A DNA stretch of 64,000 nt from Marinagarivorans algicola. Its GTDB lineage: Bacteria; Pseudomonadota; Gammaproteobacteria; Pseudomonadales; Cellvibrionaceae. Under the pieces are notes generated by a model. That model was not told where the DNA came from. It was given only the letters and a program-made list of their open reading frames with translations, and ran no database searches. Positions within the stretch are counted from its first letter, which is position 1; every line of letters begins with the position of its first letter. Both the position numbers and the translations under genes were made by a program. Below, piece by piece: positions 9,074-18,856 of the stretch. The stretch covers positions 44,684 through 108,683 of the forward strand of contig NZ_LGAK01000004.1 of assembly GCF_001292705.1 (NCBI RefSeq). The letters run 5' to 3'.

Positions 9074-10177
9074 ATGTCTCTTGCCTCTCAAGTGCTGGCC
9101 GTCAATGACGACCTGCCCATCAAAACTTCCAGCCGCGTACATAGCGGTAAAGTGCGCTCAGTGTATTGGTTGGATACACAAGAAAGCCGTCGCTTAATTA
9201 CCGAGAAAGGCTATGCGCTACACCCAGATACGCCGCTAGCAGTTATGGTAATTAGCGACCGTATTTCAGCCTTTGACTGCATTTGGCAAGGCGAAGAAGG
9301 TTTGGCGGGTGTGCCAGGCAAAGGCGCCGCACTCAACGCTATTGCTAATCATTGGTTTAAAACCTTCAAAGAGCAAGGCCTAGCCAATAGTCATATCGTT
9401 GATATTCCGCACCCTTTTGTGTGGATTGTACAAAAGGCAACCCCCGTCATGATCGAAGCCATTTGCCGACAATATATTACCGGAAGCATGTGGCGCGCCT
9501 ACGCCCAAGGCGAACGAGATTTTTGCGGTATCACACTGCCAGAGGGCTTACAAAAAGATCAAAAATTACCCGAACTACTCATGACACCCTCAACAAAAGG
9601 GATTTTAAAAGGAATACCCGGTATCCCCGAGGCTGATGACGTTAACATTACACGCAAAAATATAGAAGATAACTTTCAAGCCTTTAATTTTAAGCGCTAT
9701 AGCGATATTGCCAAATACGAGCACTTATTAAAACAAGGCTTTGATGTCATAGGACAACAACTGGCTAATCTTAATCAAATTTTTGTCGATACCAAATTTG
9801 AGTTTGGCTATGTCAAAAATCAAGACGGCGAAGATGAACTGATCTATATGGATGAGGTAGGCACGCCCGACTCCTCACGTATCTGGGAAGGCAGTGCTTA
9901 TGCTAAAGGGAACATTGTAGAGCGTAGTAAAGAATCATTCCGTCAATTTTTATTAAACCACTTCCCCGATCCAGATATTTTACTGAATAAAAACCGAATG
10001 CCTGAACGTATCGCATTAGCCAAACATAATCTTTTACCGACTCAAACCATCATGGATATTTCTCGCACTTATTTAGACATCGCCGAGAAAATCATTGGTC
10101 AGACTATCGTGTTACCCAGCAATCCTAAGGCTGAGATTATTGATATTCTAAACAGCCAATATCAGCTAATACAATAA
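9074..10177 (+). CDS. purC: Phosphoribosylaminoimidazole-succinocarboxamide synthase (SAICAR synthetase)
   Basis: PurC condenses CAIR with aspartate using ATP in purine biosynthesis. At 367 residues it is the longer Vibrio/Shewanella-type enzyme rather than the 237-residue E. coli type. Diagnostic stretches are [12 protein letters not shown] near the N-terminus (ATP-binding loop), [15 protein letters not shown], the family signature [13 protein letters not shown] near residue 135, and DTKFEFGYV near residue 235. The C-terminal 110 residues form the extension of the long type. It is a lone plus-strand gene between glgA and glgC and has its own promoter and terminator. Confidence 0.96.
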   Translation: MSLASQVLAVNDDLPIKTSSRVHSGKVRSVYWLDTQESRRLITEKGYALHPDTPLAVMVISDRISAFDCIWQGEEGLAGVPGKGAALNAIANHWFKTFKEQGLANSHIVDIPHPFVWIVQKATPVMIEAICRQYITGSMWRAYAQGERDFCGITLPEGLQKDQKLPELLMTPSTKGILKGIPGIPEADDVNITRKNIEDNFQAFNFKRYSDIAKYEHLLKQGFDVIGQQLANLNQIFVDTKFEFGYVKNQDGEDELIYMDEVGTPDSSRIWEGSAYAKGNIVERSKESFRQFLLNHFPDPDILLNKNRMPERIALAKHNLLPTQTIMDISRTYLDIAEKIIGQTIVLPSNPKAEIIDILNSQYQLIQ

Positions 10178-10194
10178 CAAATAACTATTTAGCC

Positions 10195-10389
10195 AAACTG
10201 ATGGATTATTTTCTGGGTATTTAAACGTCGGAGCGATTAAATACCCAGCATGGATGTATGGGGGTAAACTTTGCACCTTTAATAAGGATATGCAAGATCA
10301 GACTTTGCAAAAGCACAAAGTTGCAGATAGCTTGAGCGCTCCAGATAATGATTCATTAGTGCCAAATTTCGGCAGCTATGAGCAGTTAC
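10195..10389. repeat. Dispersed repeat, full-length copy B (head and tail)
   Basis: The head (10195-10227) matches 58964-58996 at 28 of 33 positions without gaps, and the tail (10340-10389) matches 3422-3471 at 38 of 50. Between them lies 112 bp unique to this copy. The head runs into a perfect 12-bp inverted repeat (10213-10224 with 10237-10248, 12-base loop). No open reading frame is present. The element lies between purC and the purC/glgC terminator. Confidence 0.6.
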
Positions 10390-10390
10390 T

Positions 10391-10418
10391 AAAAAAGCTC
10401 ACTTAGGCGAGCTTTTTT
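10391..10418. terminator. Bidirectional intrinsic terminator between purC and glgC
   Basis: AAAAAAGCTC and GAGCTTTTTT form a 10-bp stem around an 8-base loop, so either strand ends with a run of six U residues. It serves the convergent purC (+) and glgC (-) genes; the glgC stop lies 13 bases away. Confidence 0.85.
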
Positions 10419-10430
10419 ATCACGGATATT

Positions 10431-11708
10431 TTATTTAAGTAGCTGTCTAGCACCGCCACGCTGGCCTAACATTTCAGGTGTTACCAATACCACACCTTTA
10501 GCCGTAACACGAAAGCCATTGGCTTTATCTTGCTCATGATCATAGCCAATCACCATATTTTCTGGAATAACACATTGACGGTCAATAATTGCTTTTTTGA
10601 TTTTTGCGCCGCGATGAATTTCTACTTCGGGCAAAATCACAGACTCTTCTATGTCAGCATATGAATGCACATGAACATCCGAAAACAATAAGGATTTCTT
10701 AAGCTTGCCACCCGATATAATGCAGCCACCGCTAACCATAGAATCTACAGCATAGCCACGACGATCTTCATCATCAAATACAAATTTAGCCGGTGGTAAC
10801 TGTGTTTGATATGTCCAGATAGGCCATTGGTGATTGTACAGATTTAGCGCCGGCGTAGGCGAAATCAACTCCATGTTAGCGGCCCAAAACGAATCGAGCG
10901 TGCCCACATCACGCCAGTAAGCGCGGCCACCGTCATTACTCCTAAAGCGATATGCAAAAACATCAGCATGGTTGATAATTGACGGGATGATATCTTTACC
11001 AAAATCATGCTCTGAATTTTCTTCATTAGAATCTTTTTCGAGTAGATCCAACAAAAACTCAGTATCAAAAATATAATTCCCCATCGAGGCTAAACACTGC
11101 GTGGCATCTTCTGGAATTGGTGTTGGCTTTTCGGGTTTTTCTTCAAAACCTAATACGCGGTCTTTATCATCAACCGACATCACACCAAACGCTCCTGCAG
11201 CCTCCTCAATAGGAAATTCAATGCAAGACACTGTAAGCTGAGCTTCATTTTCGACATGGTACGCCAGCATGTTACCGTAATCCATTTGGTAAACATGATC
11301 GCCAGAAAGTACCATAACGTACTTACAACCGGAGGCTCGAATAATATCGGTATTTTGATAGAGTGCATCAGCTGTCCCTTGATACCAGTTTGGGGAGTTG
11401 CGCTGTGACGCAGGAAGCACATCAACATATTCACCTAATTCGCGCTTAAAATGACTCCAGCCTACCTGAATATGGCGAATTAGCGAATGAGCCTTATATT
11501 GTGTTAGCACACCAATTTTACGAATTCCTGAGTTCACACAATTTGACAATGGGAAATCAATAATTCTAAATTTACCGCCAAAATACAGTGCCGGTTTTGC
11601 TCGCCAATCGGTAAGCTCGTACAAGCGACTACCACGGCCACCAGCCAATACTAATGCCAAGGTGTCTTTCGTTAACCGGCTTACATAACGCGGGTTTGGG
11701 TGTTCCAT
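10431..11708 (-). CDS. glgC: Glucose-1-phosphate adenylyltransferase (ADP-glucose pyrophosphorylase)
   Basis: GlgC makes ADP-glucose and PPi from ATP and glucose-1-phosphate, the committed and usually allosterically controlled step of glycogen synthesis. The 425-residue protein has the nucleotide-binding loop [15 protein letters not shown] at residues 17-31, the [13 protein letters not shown] stretch near residue 107, GDHVYQMDY near 136, the sugar-phosphate site FEEKPEKP near 190, and a C-terminal left-handed beta-helix region (about 300-410). The ATG is preceded by TTGGAG. It is the last gene of the malQ-glgB-glgX-glgP-glgC run and lies 180 bp after glgP, the longest gap in the run. Confidence 0.96.
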   Translation of the reverse strand: MEHPNPRYVSRLTKDTLALVLAGGRGSRLYELTDWRAKPALYFGGKFRIIDFPLSNCVNSGIRKIGVLTQYKAHSLIRHIQVGWSHFKRELGEYVDVLPASQRNSPNWYQGTADALYQNTDIIRASGCKYVMVLSGDHVYQMDYGNMLAYHVENEAQLTVSCIEFPIEEAAGAFGVMSVDDKDRVLGFEEKPEKPTPIPEDATQCLASMGNYIFDTEFLLDLLEKDSNEENSEHDFGKDIIPSIINHADVFAYRFRSNDGGRAYWRDVGTLDSFWAANMELISPTPALNLYNHQWPIWTYQTQLPPAKFVFDDEDRRGYAVDSMVSGGCIISGGKLKKSLLFSDVHVHSYADIEESVILPEVEIHRGAKIKKAIIDRQCVIPENMVIGYDHEQDKANGFRVTAKGVVLVTPEMLGQRGGARQLLK

Positions 11709-11888
11709 GTTTACTCCAAATGAAATCGTTTTAATTAATTATTGTTGAATACTATTTTTATGAGCCGGCCTAGCCTAGATACTGGTATGCTTTATAAGCT
11801 CCCTTTAATTGACCGAGGAATCAATTATATTCAGCGTTGAGCTGGACCCTGTTAAACCTGAATTCACGCTTTCGTTTAAGGCTTTAAC

Positions 11889-14327
11889 TTAAAGCTTCCA
11901 AATATCGTTTGCATACTCTGTAATGGTACGATCACTCGAAAAACGCCCGCTAGCAGCTGTATTGAAAATACTTTTTTTCACCCATAATTCGCGATTTTGA
12001 TAACATTCGATCGCTCGCTGCTGCTCATCGATATAACCCCTAAAATCAGCCGCGACCATCCAAGGGTCATGAGGGTTGCGAATTGAATTCACAATAGGGT
12101 CAAATAAATTTGATTCGAACAAGCTAAAGTGCCCACACTCTAGTAGCTGCATAACACGAGATAAGTCAACATCGCTCTCAATAATTTGATTTGGCGTACA
12201 AGCAACTCGATGCGCAGAAATTTCTTCTACTTTCAAACCAAATAAAAAGAAATTGGAAGCTCCTACAGCCTCCAATATTTCAATATTTGCACCATCATAA
12301 GTACCAATAGTTAAAGCGCCGTTCATCATGAATTTCATATTGCCGGTGCCTGAAGCCTCTTTACCCGCTGTGGAAATCTGCTCAGATAAATCGGCAGCTG
12401 GTGCAATAACCTCCATTGCAGATACACAATAATTGGGCAAAAATACAACCTGTAATAACGATGCGACATTTGGGTCAGAGTTCACGACTGACGCCACATT
12501 ATTGGCAAGCTTAATTATTAATTTGGCCAAGTAATAGCCCGGTGCAGCCTTTCCACCAATGAGCACACAGCGCGGCTGTAAGCCTTGCGTGTCGCCTCTT
12601 GCTATACGATCATACAAATGAATAACATGCATAATATTCAGCAATTGGCGTTTATATTCATGTATTCGCTTTACCTGCACATCAAACAGACTATCCGGAT
12701 TAAAAGTAACACCTGTATTCGATTTAACAAGATCAGATAAACGCGCTTTATTTTGACGTTTTATGTTAGCCCATTGCTGCGTAAACGATTGATCATTTAC
12801 ACAAGCACGTAGCGCTTCTAACTGAGATAGATCTTTTTGCCATGCATCACCAATCGACTGAGTGATCAAATCTGCCAGACTTGGGTTACAATGAGAGAGC
12901 CATCTACGCGGTGTCACGCCATTCGTTTTATTATTAAACTTATGAGGCCAGAGTTCATAAAAATCTCTAAAAAGATCCTCCTTGAGAAGCCTAGAATGCA
13001 ATACTGCAACGCCATTCACACTAAAGCTACCCACAATACCTAAGTAAGCCATACGCACCATAGGCTCGTCACCTTCTTCGATCAGTGACATCCTTCGCTG
13101 GCGCTCAGTATCGCCAGGCCAGCGCTGCGCAACCTGAACTAAAAAGCGTGCATTAATTTCATAAATAATTTCGAGTAGCCTAGGCAGCAAGGCACTGAAC
13201 AAGTGTACCGACCAACGTTCTAGCGCTTCGGGTAATAAAGTATGGTTTGTGTATGCCATCGTATTATTCGTTATCGCCCACGCGGCATCCCACTCTAGTC
13301 GATGCTCATCCATTAATAGGCGCATTAACTCTGCAATAGCAATCGTCGGATGAGTATCATTTAACTGAAAACAGTTTTTATCCGCAAAATGAGCAAAGCC
13401 TCCACAATGCTCCAAGTGCTGCTCTATAACATCTTGCAAGCTGGCCGATGCTAAAAAGTATTGCTGCCTTAAACGTAACTCTTTGCCATTTTCACTGGCA
13501 TCGTTAGGATATAACACCATCGTAATTTGTTCGGCTAAGTTTTTTTCAGCTACTGCCTCAGCATAATCACCAGCATTAAATTCATTGAGATTAAATTCAT
13601 CTGTTGCAGTCGCCTTCCAGAGCCGTAAGGTATTGACAGTTTGGGTATTGTAGCCGGGAATAGGCATATCGTAGGCCAGCGCATAAATATCGCTAGTATC
13701 GACCCAGCGCATATGGCGAGCACCCAGATCGTCTGTATAAGACTCTGTACGACCATGAAACTGAATACGCCGGCGATGATCTGGGCGCTCCAACTCCCAA
13801 GGATTACCATCTCTTAACCAGTGATCAGGAGACTCTATTTGCCGCCCTGATTCGAGTGATTGATGAAACATACCGTATTCATAACGAATACCGTAGCCCA
13901 TTACAGGGTAATTAAGTGTCGCACAACTATCTAAAAAACACGCGGCTAAACGCCCTAAACCACCATTACCTAAGCCAGCATCAATTTCTTCGGTTTCCAG
14001 ATCTTCTAGCGTGCAACCGTAGCTGTGTAATGCCTGCTCGACCTCGGCTTGCGCGCCTATATTCTTGATCGCATTACTCAGGCTGCGACCTAATAAAAAT
14101 TCTAACGATAAATAATAAACACGCTTAGGCTGAGCCGCATTTTCTTGTTCGCGCGTGACACGCCAGCGCTCCATTAAACGATCACGAACAGTCAAAGCCA
14201 AAGCTTTTAATAGATAAGGCGTTTTAACTCGGCTATCAAAACGTCCTAATGTAAAGTTATAGTGCCGCTGTAGATCACAAGCAATATCGGTATTATTCAG
14301 TGAGGGTTTTGCGCCTTTATTTTTCAT
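11889..14327 (-). CDS. glgP: Glycogen phosphorylase
   Basis: This 812-residue GT35 enzyme releases glucose-1-phosphate from the non-reducing ends of glycogen using phosphate and pyridoxal phosphate. The PLP-site signature EASGTGNMKFMMNGALTIG near residue 655 contains the Schiff-base Lys. The N-terminal part carries the family stretches LGLGRLAACFLDS-like near residue 125 (GNGGLGRLAACFLDS) and GYGIRYEYGMFHQ near 150. Length and order match bacterial GlgP/MalP. It lies 80 bp after glgX, so the two degradation enzymes are probably co-expressed. Confidence 0.96.
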   Translation of the reverse strand: MKNKGAKPSLNNTDIACDLQRHYNFTLGRFDSRVKTPYLLKALALTVRDRLMERWRVTREQENAAQPKRVYYLSLEFLLGRSLSNAIKNIGAQAEVEQALHSYGCTLEDLETEEIDAGLGNGGLGRLAACFLDSCATLNYPVMGYGIRYEYGMFHQSLESGRQIESPDHWLRDGNPWELERPDHRRRIQFHGRTESYTDDLGARHMRWVDTSDIYALAYDMPIPGYNTQTVNTLRLWKATATDEFNLNEFNAGDYAEAVAEKNLAEQITMVLYPNDASENGKELRLRQQYFLASASLQDVIEQHLEHCGGFAHFADKNCFQLNDTHPTIAIAELMRLLMDEHRLEWDAAWAITNNTMAYTNHTLLPEALERWSVHLFSALLPRLLEIIYEINARFLVQVAQRWPGDTERQRRMSLIEEGDEPMVRMAYLGIVGSFSVNGVAVLHSRLLKEDLFRDFYELWPHKFNNKTNGVTPRRWLSHCNPSLADLITQSIGDAWQKDLSQLEALRACVNDQSFTQQWANIKRQNKARLSDLVKSNTGVTFNPDSLFDVQVKRIHEYKRQLLNIMHVIHLYDRIARGDTQGLQPRCVLIGGKAAPGYYLAKLIIKLANNVASVVNSDPNVASLLQVVFLPNYCVSAMEVIAPAADLSEQISTAGKEASGTGNMKFMMNGALTIGTYDGANIEILEAVGASNFFLFGLKVEEISAHRVACTPNQIIESDVDLSRVMQLLECGHFSLFESNLFDPIVNSIRNPHDPWMVAADFRGYIDEQQRAIECYQNRELWVKKSIFNTAASGRFSSDRTITEYANDIWKL

Positions 14328-14407
14328 TTATCTACCTTAATTATTGAGTCAATAAAGGCGCACACATGCACCTAACGATACAAGTCTTTAGAGTATGGTT
14401 GGCAAGC

Positions 14408-16510
14408 TTATACTGTGGCTGTCTTATCGGCACCAACAAATACCATAAGACTCTTATCTTCTAGCGTCACACAGGGTTCACATTCCCAGCCGGGCTTTGG
14501 CTGACCATTCACAGCTGCCGTATCAAGCTTTAGTGTCCACTCCCAGCCATTGGGCAGAGTAAATGCCTGTTTGCGGCTATCCGCATTAAACAATGTTAAT
14601 ACGCATTCATGTTCAGGCTCGGTTGACTCTAGCATCCACCCCAGGACATGATTGTCTTGTTCGTGCCAATCTTTTTCTTCCATAGGATGGCCATCGCGGC
14701 TCAACCAAACAATATTAACGCTCTGCACCTCATCTTGACCGGGGTCATGAATATATCGCGGACTACGAAACACATGAATACTTTGACGCAACTTAATCAC
14801 ATAACGCGAGAAGTTTTTTAGTGTCCAATCATCTAATGTCAACTCGGACCAATTAAACCAACTAATTTCACTATCTTGACAGTAAGCATTATTATTTCCT
14901 TGCTGACTACGACCAAGCTCATCACCACCAAGTATCATCGGTGTACCTTGGCTCAATAATACAGTTGCCAATAAATTTCGTTTTTGCCGATTACGGATAT
15001 CATTAATCGCTTTGTCTTGTGTTGGGCCCTCGGCACCATGGTTATGACTAAAATTGCCTTTGTGACCATCATTGTTATCTTCTTTGTTCGCGAGATTATG
15101 ACGATGGTTGTAGCTCACCAAATCGCTGGTTGTAAAACCATCATGGCTGGCCACAAAATTAACACTGGCAGAAGGTCTTCGCCCGCCACTTTCAAAAAGA
15201 TCACTGGAACCATGAATACGTTTAGCAAAATCTGGCAACATGCCGCTATCACCACGCCAAAACCGCCGAACCACATCACGGTATTTATCATTCCACTCAC
15301 TCCATCCCGCAGGGTAATTACCTAGCTGATAGCCGCCAGGCCCTATATCCCATGGTTCTGCGATTAACTTAACATTGGCTAAAACCGGATCTTGCTGCAC
15401 CGCATCAAAAAAGCCACTACAAGGATCAAAGCCATGAGGTTCACGACCTAACACGCTAGCCAAATCAAAACGAAAACCATCTACACCCATCTCGGTAACC
15501 CAATAACGCAAGCTATCCATTACCAATTGTAAAACTCTAGGATGATTAATATTCAGGGTATTGCCGCAACCAGTATCATTAATATAAAAGCGCTTTTCAG
15601 CTTCTAATCCATAATAGCTAGTATTATCAATTCCCCTAAAAGAGTAAGTGGGACCTAACTGATTGCCCTCACCCGTATGGTTATAAACCACATCGAGTAA
15701 GACTTCGATACCAGCTTCATGCAGCGCAGACACCATTTGCTTAAATTCTGCGACCTCATCACTATTAGCATATTCGGCATGAGGGGCAAAAAAGTTTAAG
15801 CTGTTATAACCCCAATAATTTTTAAGACCTTTATCTTCTACAAATTGATCATGAATAAAACCATGTAAAGGTAAAAATTCAACACTAGTAATACCTAAAT
15901 CTTTTAAATAACTAATAACATCTGGATGCCCAAAACCTAAATAACGACCGCGCAGCTCTGGTGGCAAACGGCGCTGTAGATGAGTAAAACCTTTTAAGTG
16001 CACTTCGTAGATAATGGTATCTTGCCAATCAATAGGCTCGGACAGAGGAGTCGGTGCTGGTGTTGGCTGAACAACTTTAGCCTTGGGTATAAATGCTGCA
16101 TTGTCATCTTCGTTAAAACTAAGATCAGAATCTTTATTCCCTACGTTATAGCCATAGTGAGTATCTGACCAAGTAAATTCCCCCACTAATGCTTTAGCAT
16201 ATGGGTCAACCAGCAGCTTGTTCGCATTAAAGCGCAAGCCTTTTTGTGGTATGTAATCACCGTGCACTCTATAGCCGTACACTAAACCCGCCTTTGCATT
16301 AGCCAATTCGATATGCCAAACGTTATTTGTTTGCTCAGGCATTTCAACGCGTTTTAATTCTGTTTTTCCATCCTCAGAAAAAATACAGAGCTCAACTTTT
16401 TTTGCACCAGTAGAAAATAGCGCAAAGTTAATGCCTGCCTGTGTAATTGTGGCACCTAAAGGATAAGGCTTACCTTGTCCTATTTCAAAATGCTCAATGA
16501 CTGTTTGCAT
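14408..16510 (-). CDS. glgX: Glycogen debranching enzyme (isoamylase type, GH13)
   Basis: GlgX removes short alpha-1,6-linked branches left by glycogen phosphorylase. The 700-residue protein has an N-terminal CBM48-like domain (GKPYPLGATITQAGINFALFS) and a GH13 barrel. The barrel carries GFRFDLASVLGRE near residue 345 (nucleophile Asp), LIAEPWDIGPGGYQLG near 380 (acid/base Glu) and FVASHDGFTTSDLVSYN near 445 (transition-state Asp). A small Pro/Thr linker lies near residue 150. It is 58 bp after glgB. Confidence 0.95.
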   Translation of the reverse strand: MQTVIEHFEIGQGKPYPLGATITQAGINFALFSTGAKKVELCIFSEDGKTELKRVEMPEQTNNVWHIELANAKAGLVYGYRVHGDYIPQKGLRFNANKLLVDPYAKALVGEFTWSDTHYGYNVGNKDSDLSFNEDDNAAFIPKAKVVQPTPAPTPLSEPIDWQDTIIYEVHLKGFTHLQRRLPPELRGRYLGFGHPDVISYLKDLGITSVEFLPLHGFIHDQFVEDKGLKNYWGYNSLNFFAPHAEYANSDEVAEFKQMVSALHEAGIEVLLDVVYNHTGEGNQLGPTYSFRGIDNTSYYGLEAEKRFYINDTGCGNTLNINHPRVLQLVMDSLRYWVTEMGVDGFRFDLASVLGREPHGFDPCSGFFDAVQQDPVLANVKLIAEPWDIGPGGYQLGNYPAGWSEWNDKYRDVVRRFWRGDSGMLPDFAKRIHGSSDLFESGGRRPSASVNFVASHDGFTTSDLVSYNHRHNLANKEDNNDGHKGNFSHNHGAEGPTQDKAINDIRNRQKRNLLATVLLSQGTPMILGGDELGRSQQGNNNAYCQDSEISWFNWSELTLDDWTLKNFSRYVIKLRQSIHVFRSPRYIHDPGQDEVQSVNIVWLSRDGHPMEEKDWHEQDNHVLGWMLESTEPEHECVLTLFNADSRKQAFTLPNGWEWTLKLDTAAVNGQPKPGWECEPCVTLEDKSLMVFVGADKTATV

Positions 16511-16568
16511 AGTTAATCACTTGTTAAAATTTGCTATTGATTTGAATGGCTACTTGCTGCGGTACTAC

Positions 16569-18776
16569 TCATTTGGATTGCCACTCAAAAAACACAGTCG
16601 CCAATGGCGGCAATGTAATACAAATTGATTGCTCTCGCCCATGTGCTTTGATTGTATTGGTTTGCACGCCACCGGCATTGCCTTTATCGCTGCCACCATA
16701 AATTTTGGCATCGGTATTCATAAGCTCTTGATAAAAACCTGCACGTGGCACACCTAAGCAGTAACCTTCGCGTAACACTGGTGTCATATTACTTACCACA
16801 ACTACAATGTCGTTGTGCGCTTTACGGGCAAAGGCAAACACAGATGCACCACTATCATCGGCATCTAACCATTCAAACCCTCGCGCTTCGCAGTCATCGT
16901 AATGCATGGCTGGCACACGCCTGTAAAGATTATTTAAATCTTGAACTAATTGTTTAACACCCGGATGCCAATGATTATCATCCAGTAAATGCCAATCTAA
17001 AGAATGATCATGATCCCACTCTTTACCTTGCGCAAATTCACAGCCCATAAACAGTAATTTTTTACCAGGATGCCCCCACATAAAACCGTAATAAGCACGT
17101 AAATTAGCAAATTTTTGCCAAGCATCACCTGGCATTTTATCAAGTAGCGAGCCCTTACCATGCACGACTTCGTCATGACTCAGCGGTAGAATAAAATTTT
17201 CATTAAAGGCATACAATAAACTAAATGTCATATCGTGGTGATGATAACGACGATGAATGGGATCATTAGCCATATAGCGCAAGCTGTCATTCATCCAACC
17301 CATATTCCATTTATAACCAAAACCTAAGCCACCGGCATAAACCGGATGCGACACACCAGGCCAAGCGGTTGATTCCTCGGCAATCATTAAGGCATTAGGG
17401 TAATGCTCATAAACTTTTTGATTCACTCGCTTGAGCAAGGCAATGGCATCTAGGTTTTCTCGCCCACCGTTGGCGTTAGGTATCCACTCGCCATTTTCAC
17501 GGCTATAATCGAGATACAACATTGAGGCAACAGCGTCCACTCGTAAACCATCAATATGAAATTCATCAAACCAATAGAGCGCATTACTGTATAAAAAATT
17601 GGCCACTTCACAACGGCCATAATTATAAATATAGGTATTCCAATCCGGATGGAAACCTTGTCGAGGGTCAGCGTGTTCATACAAAGGGGAGCCGTCAAAA
17701 AAGGCTAATCCATGACCATCCGATGGAAAGTGGCCAGGCACCCAATCAATCAAAATGCCGATATCATTTTGATGGCAGCGATCAATGAAGGCTCTGAACT
17801 CATCAGGTGTGCCAAAACGACTGGTAGGGGCATATAAGCCTACAGGCTGATACCCCCATGAGCCATCAAAGGGAAACTCACTAATGGGCATTAGCTGTAT
17901 ATGCGTAAAGCCCATAGATTTGACATACGGTATTAGCTCATCGGCAAAATCTATATAGGTTAAGAATTTTTCACCATTCGAGCCTCTACGCTTCCAAGAA
18001 CCTAGATGCACCTCGTAAATACTTACCGCTTCATCCCGATAGCCTTGCTCAGCTTTGCGGGACATCCACTGCTCATCCTTCCAGGCATAGTTTGATGGTG
18101 CAATAACACGCGAGGCCGTTTCAGGAGGTCGTTGTGCAGAGACACCCATAGGATCAGCTTTGAGTGGTAGCACGCCGTGGCTTCGACTTAATATTTCATA
18201 CTTATATAAAGCCTGATCATTAACACCTGGAATAAATAATTCCCATAAGCCACTCGCGGCGTGGTGGCGCATGACATGATGACGACCATCCCAAAAATTA
18301 AATTCACCAACGACAGAAACTCGCTTAGCATTTGGCGCCCATACGGTAAATAAGGTGCCTTGAACACCCTCTACCTCACGAACATGGGCACCCAACCATT
18401 GATAAAGCTTCTCGTGAGTACCCTCACCAAATAAGTACACATCTGTAGGATTTAGCACACTAGGAAAACGGTAAATATCTTCGATAATCATTGTATCGTG
18501 ACCGTAATGCACTTCAAACTGATAGCCATCGCGCGAAGATAAAGAAACTTGAGCCTCAAAAACCCCCGATGGATGAATTTTATTTAATGCTGTTATTGGC
18601 GCTTGTGTAGCGCGATCGATCACCATCACAGAATCTGCATCAGGTAAGAATGTGCGCACAGCGTAATGACCGCTATGCATTTGATGCGGGCCCAATATCG
18701 CAAATATATTACCGTGATAGGCATGCACAATTGAGTCTAATTCAGCTGCCGATATCATTGCAGACGTTACTTCCAC
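16569..18776 (-). CDS. glgB: 1,4-alpha-glucan branching enzyme (GH13)
   Basis: GlgB introduces alpha-1,6 branches into glycogen. At 735 residues it is close to the E. coli enzyme (728) and has the extra N-terminal domain (about 1-120), a CBM48 domain (about 130-230, with LFTVWAPNAKRVSVVGEFN) and the GH13 barrel. Active-site motifs are IDGLRVDAVASMLY with the nucleophile Asp, MIAEESTAWPGVS with the acid/base Glu, and LPLSHDEVVHGKGSLL with the stabilising Asp-Glu. A beta-sandwich domain ends the protein. It lies 80 bp after malQ. Confidence 0.96.
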   Translation of the reverse strand: MEVTSAMISAAELDSIVHAYHGNIFAILGPHQMHSGHYAVRTFLPDADSVMVIDRATQAPITALNKIHPSGVFEAQVSLSSRDGYQFEVHYGHDTMIIEDIYRFPSVLNPTDVYLFGEGTHEKLYQWLGAHVREVEGVQGTLFTVWAPNAKRVSVVGEFNFWDGRHHVMRHHAASGLWELFIPGVNDQALYKYEILSRSHGVLPLKADPMGVSAQRPPETASRVIAPSNYAWKDEQWMSRKAEQGYRDEAVSIYEVHLGSWKRRGSNGEKFLTYIDFADELIPYVKSMGFTHIQLMPISEFPFDGSWGYQPVGLYAPTSRFGTPDEFRAFIDRCHQNDIGILIDWVPGHFPSDGHGLAFFDGSPLYEHADPRQGFHPDWNTYIYNYGRCEVANFLYSNALYWFDEFHIDGLRVDAVASMLYLDYSRENGEWIPNANGGRENLDAIALLKRVNQKVYEHYPNALMIAEESTAWPGVSHPVYAGGLGFGYKWNMGWMNDSLRYMANDPIHRRYHHHDMTFSLLYAFNENFILPLSHDEVVHGKGSLLDKMPGDAWQKFANLRAYYGFMWGHPGKKLLFMGCEFAQGKEWDHDHSLDWHLLDDNHWHPGVKQLVQDLNNLYRRVPAMHYDDCEARGFEWLDADDSGASVFAFARKAHNDIVVVVSNMTPVLREGYCLGVPRAGFYQELMNTDAKIYGGSDKGNAGGVQTNTIKAHGREQSICITLPPLATVFFEWQSK

Positions 18777-18856
18777 GCTTCCCCCAAAATATTATCAATG
18801 CCTGTAAATAGGCTGATTCTTAAACTCGATTTATCTAAATTCTTAACAAATCTTTG

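Noticed and set aside
10213..10248. 12-bp hairpin after purC as the purC terminator
   Set aside because: No U-tract follows on either strand, while a better terminator lies at 10391-10418; it is treated as part of the dispersed repeat.
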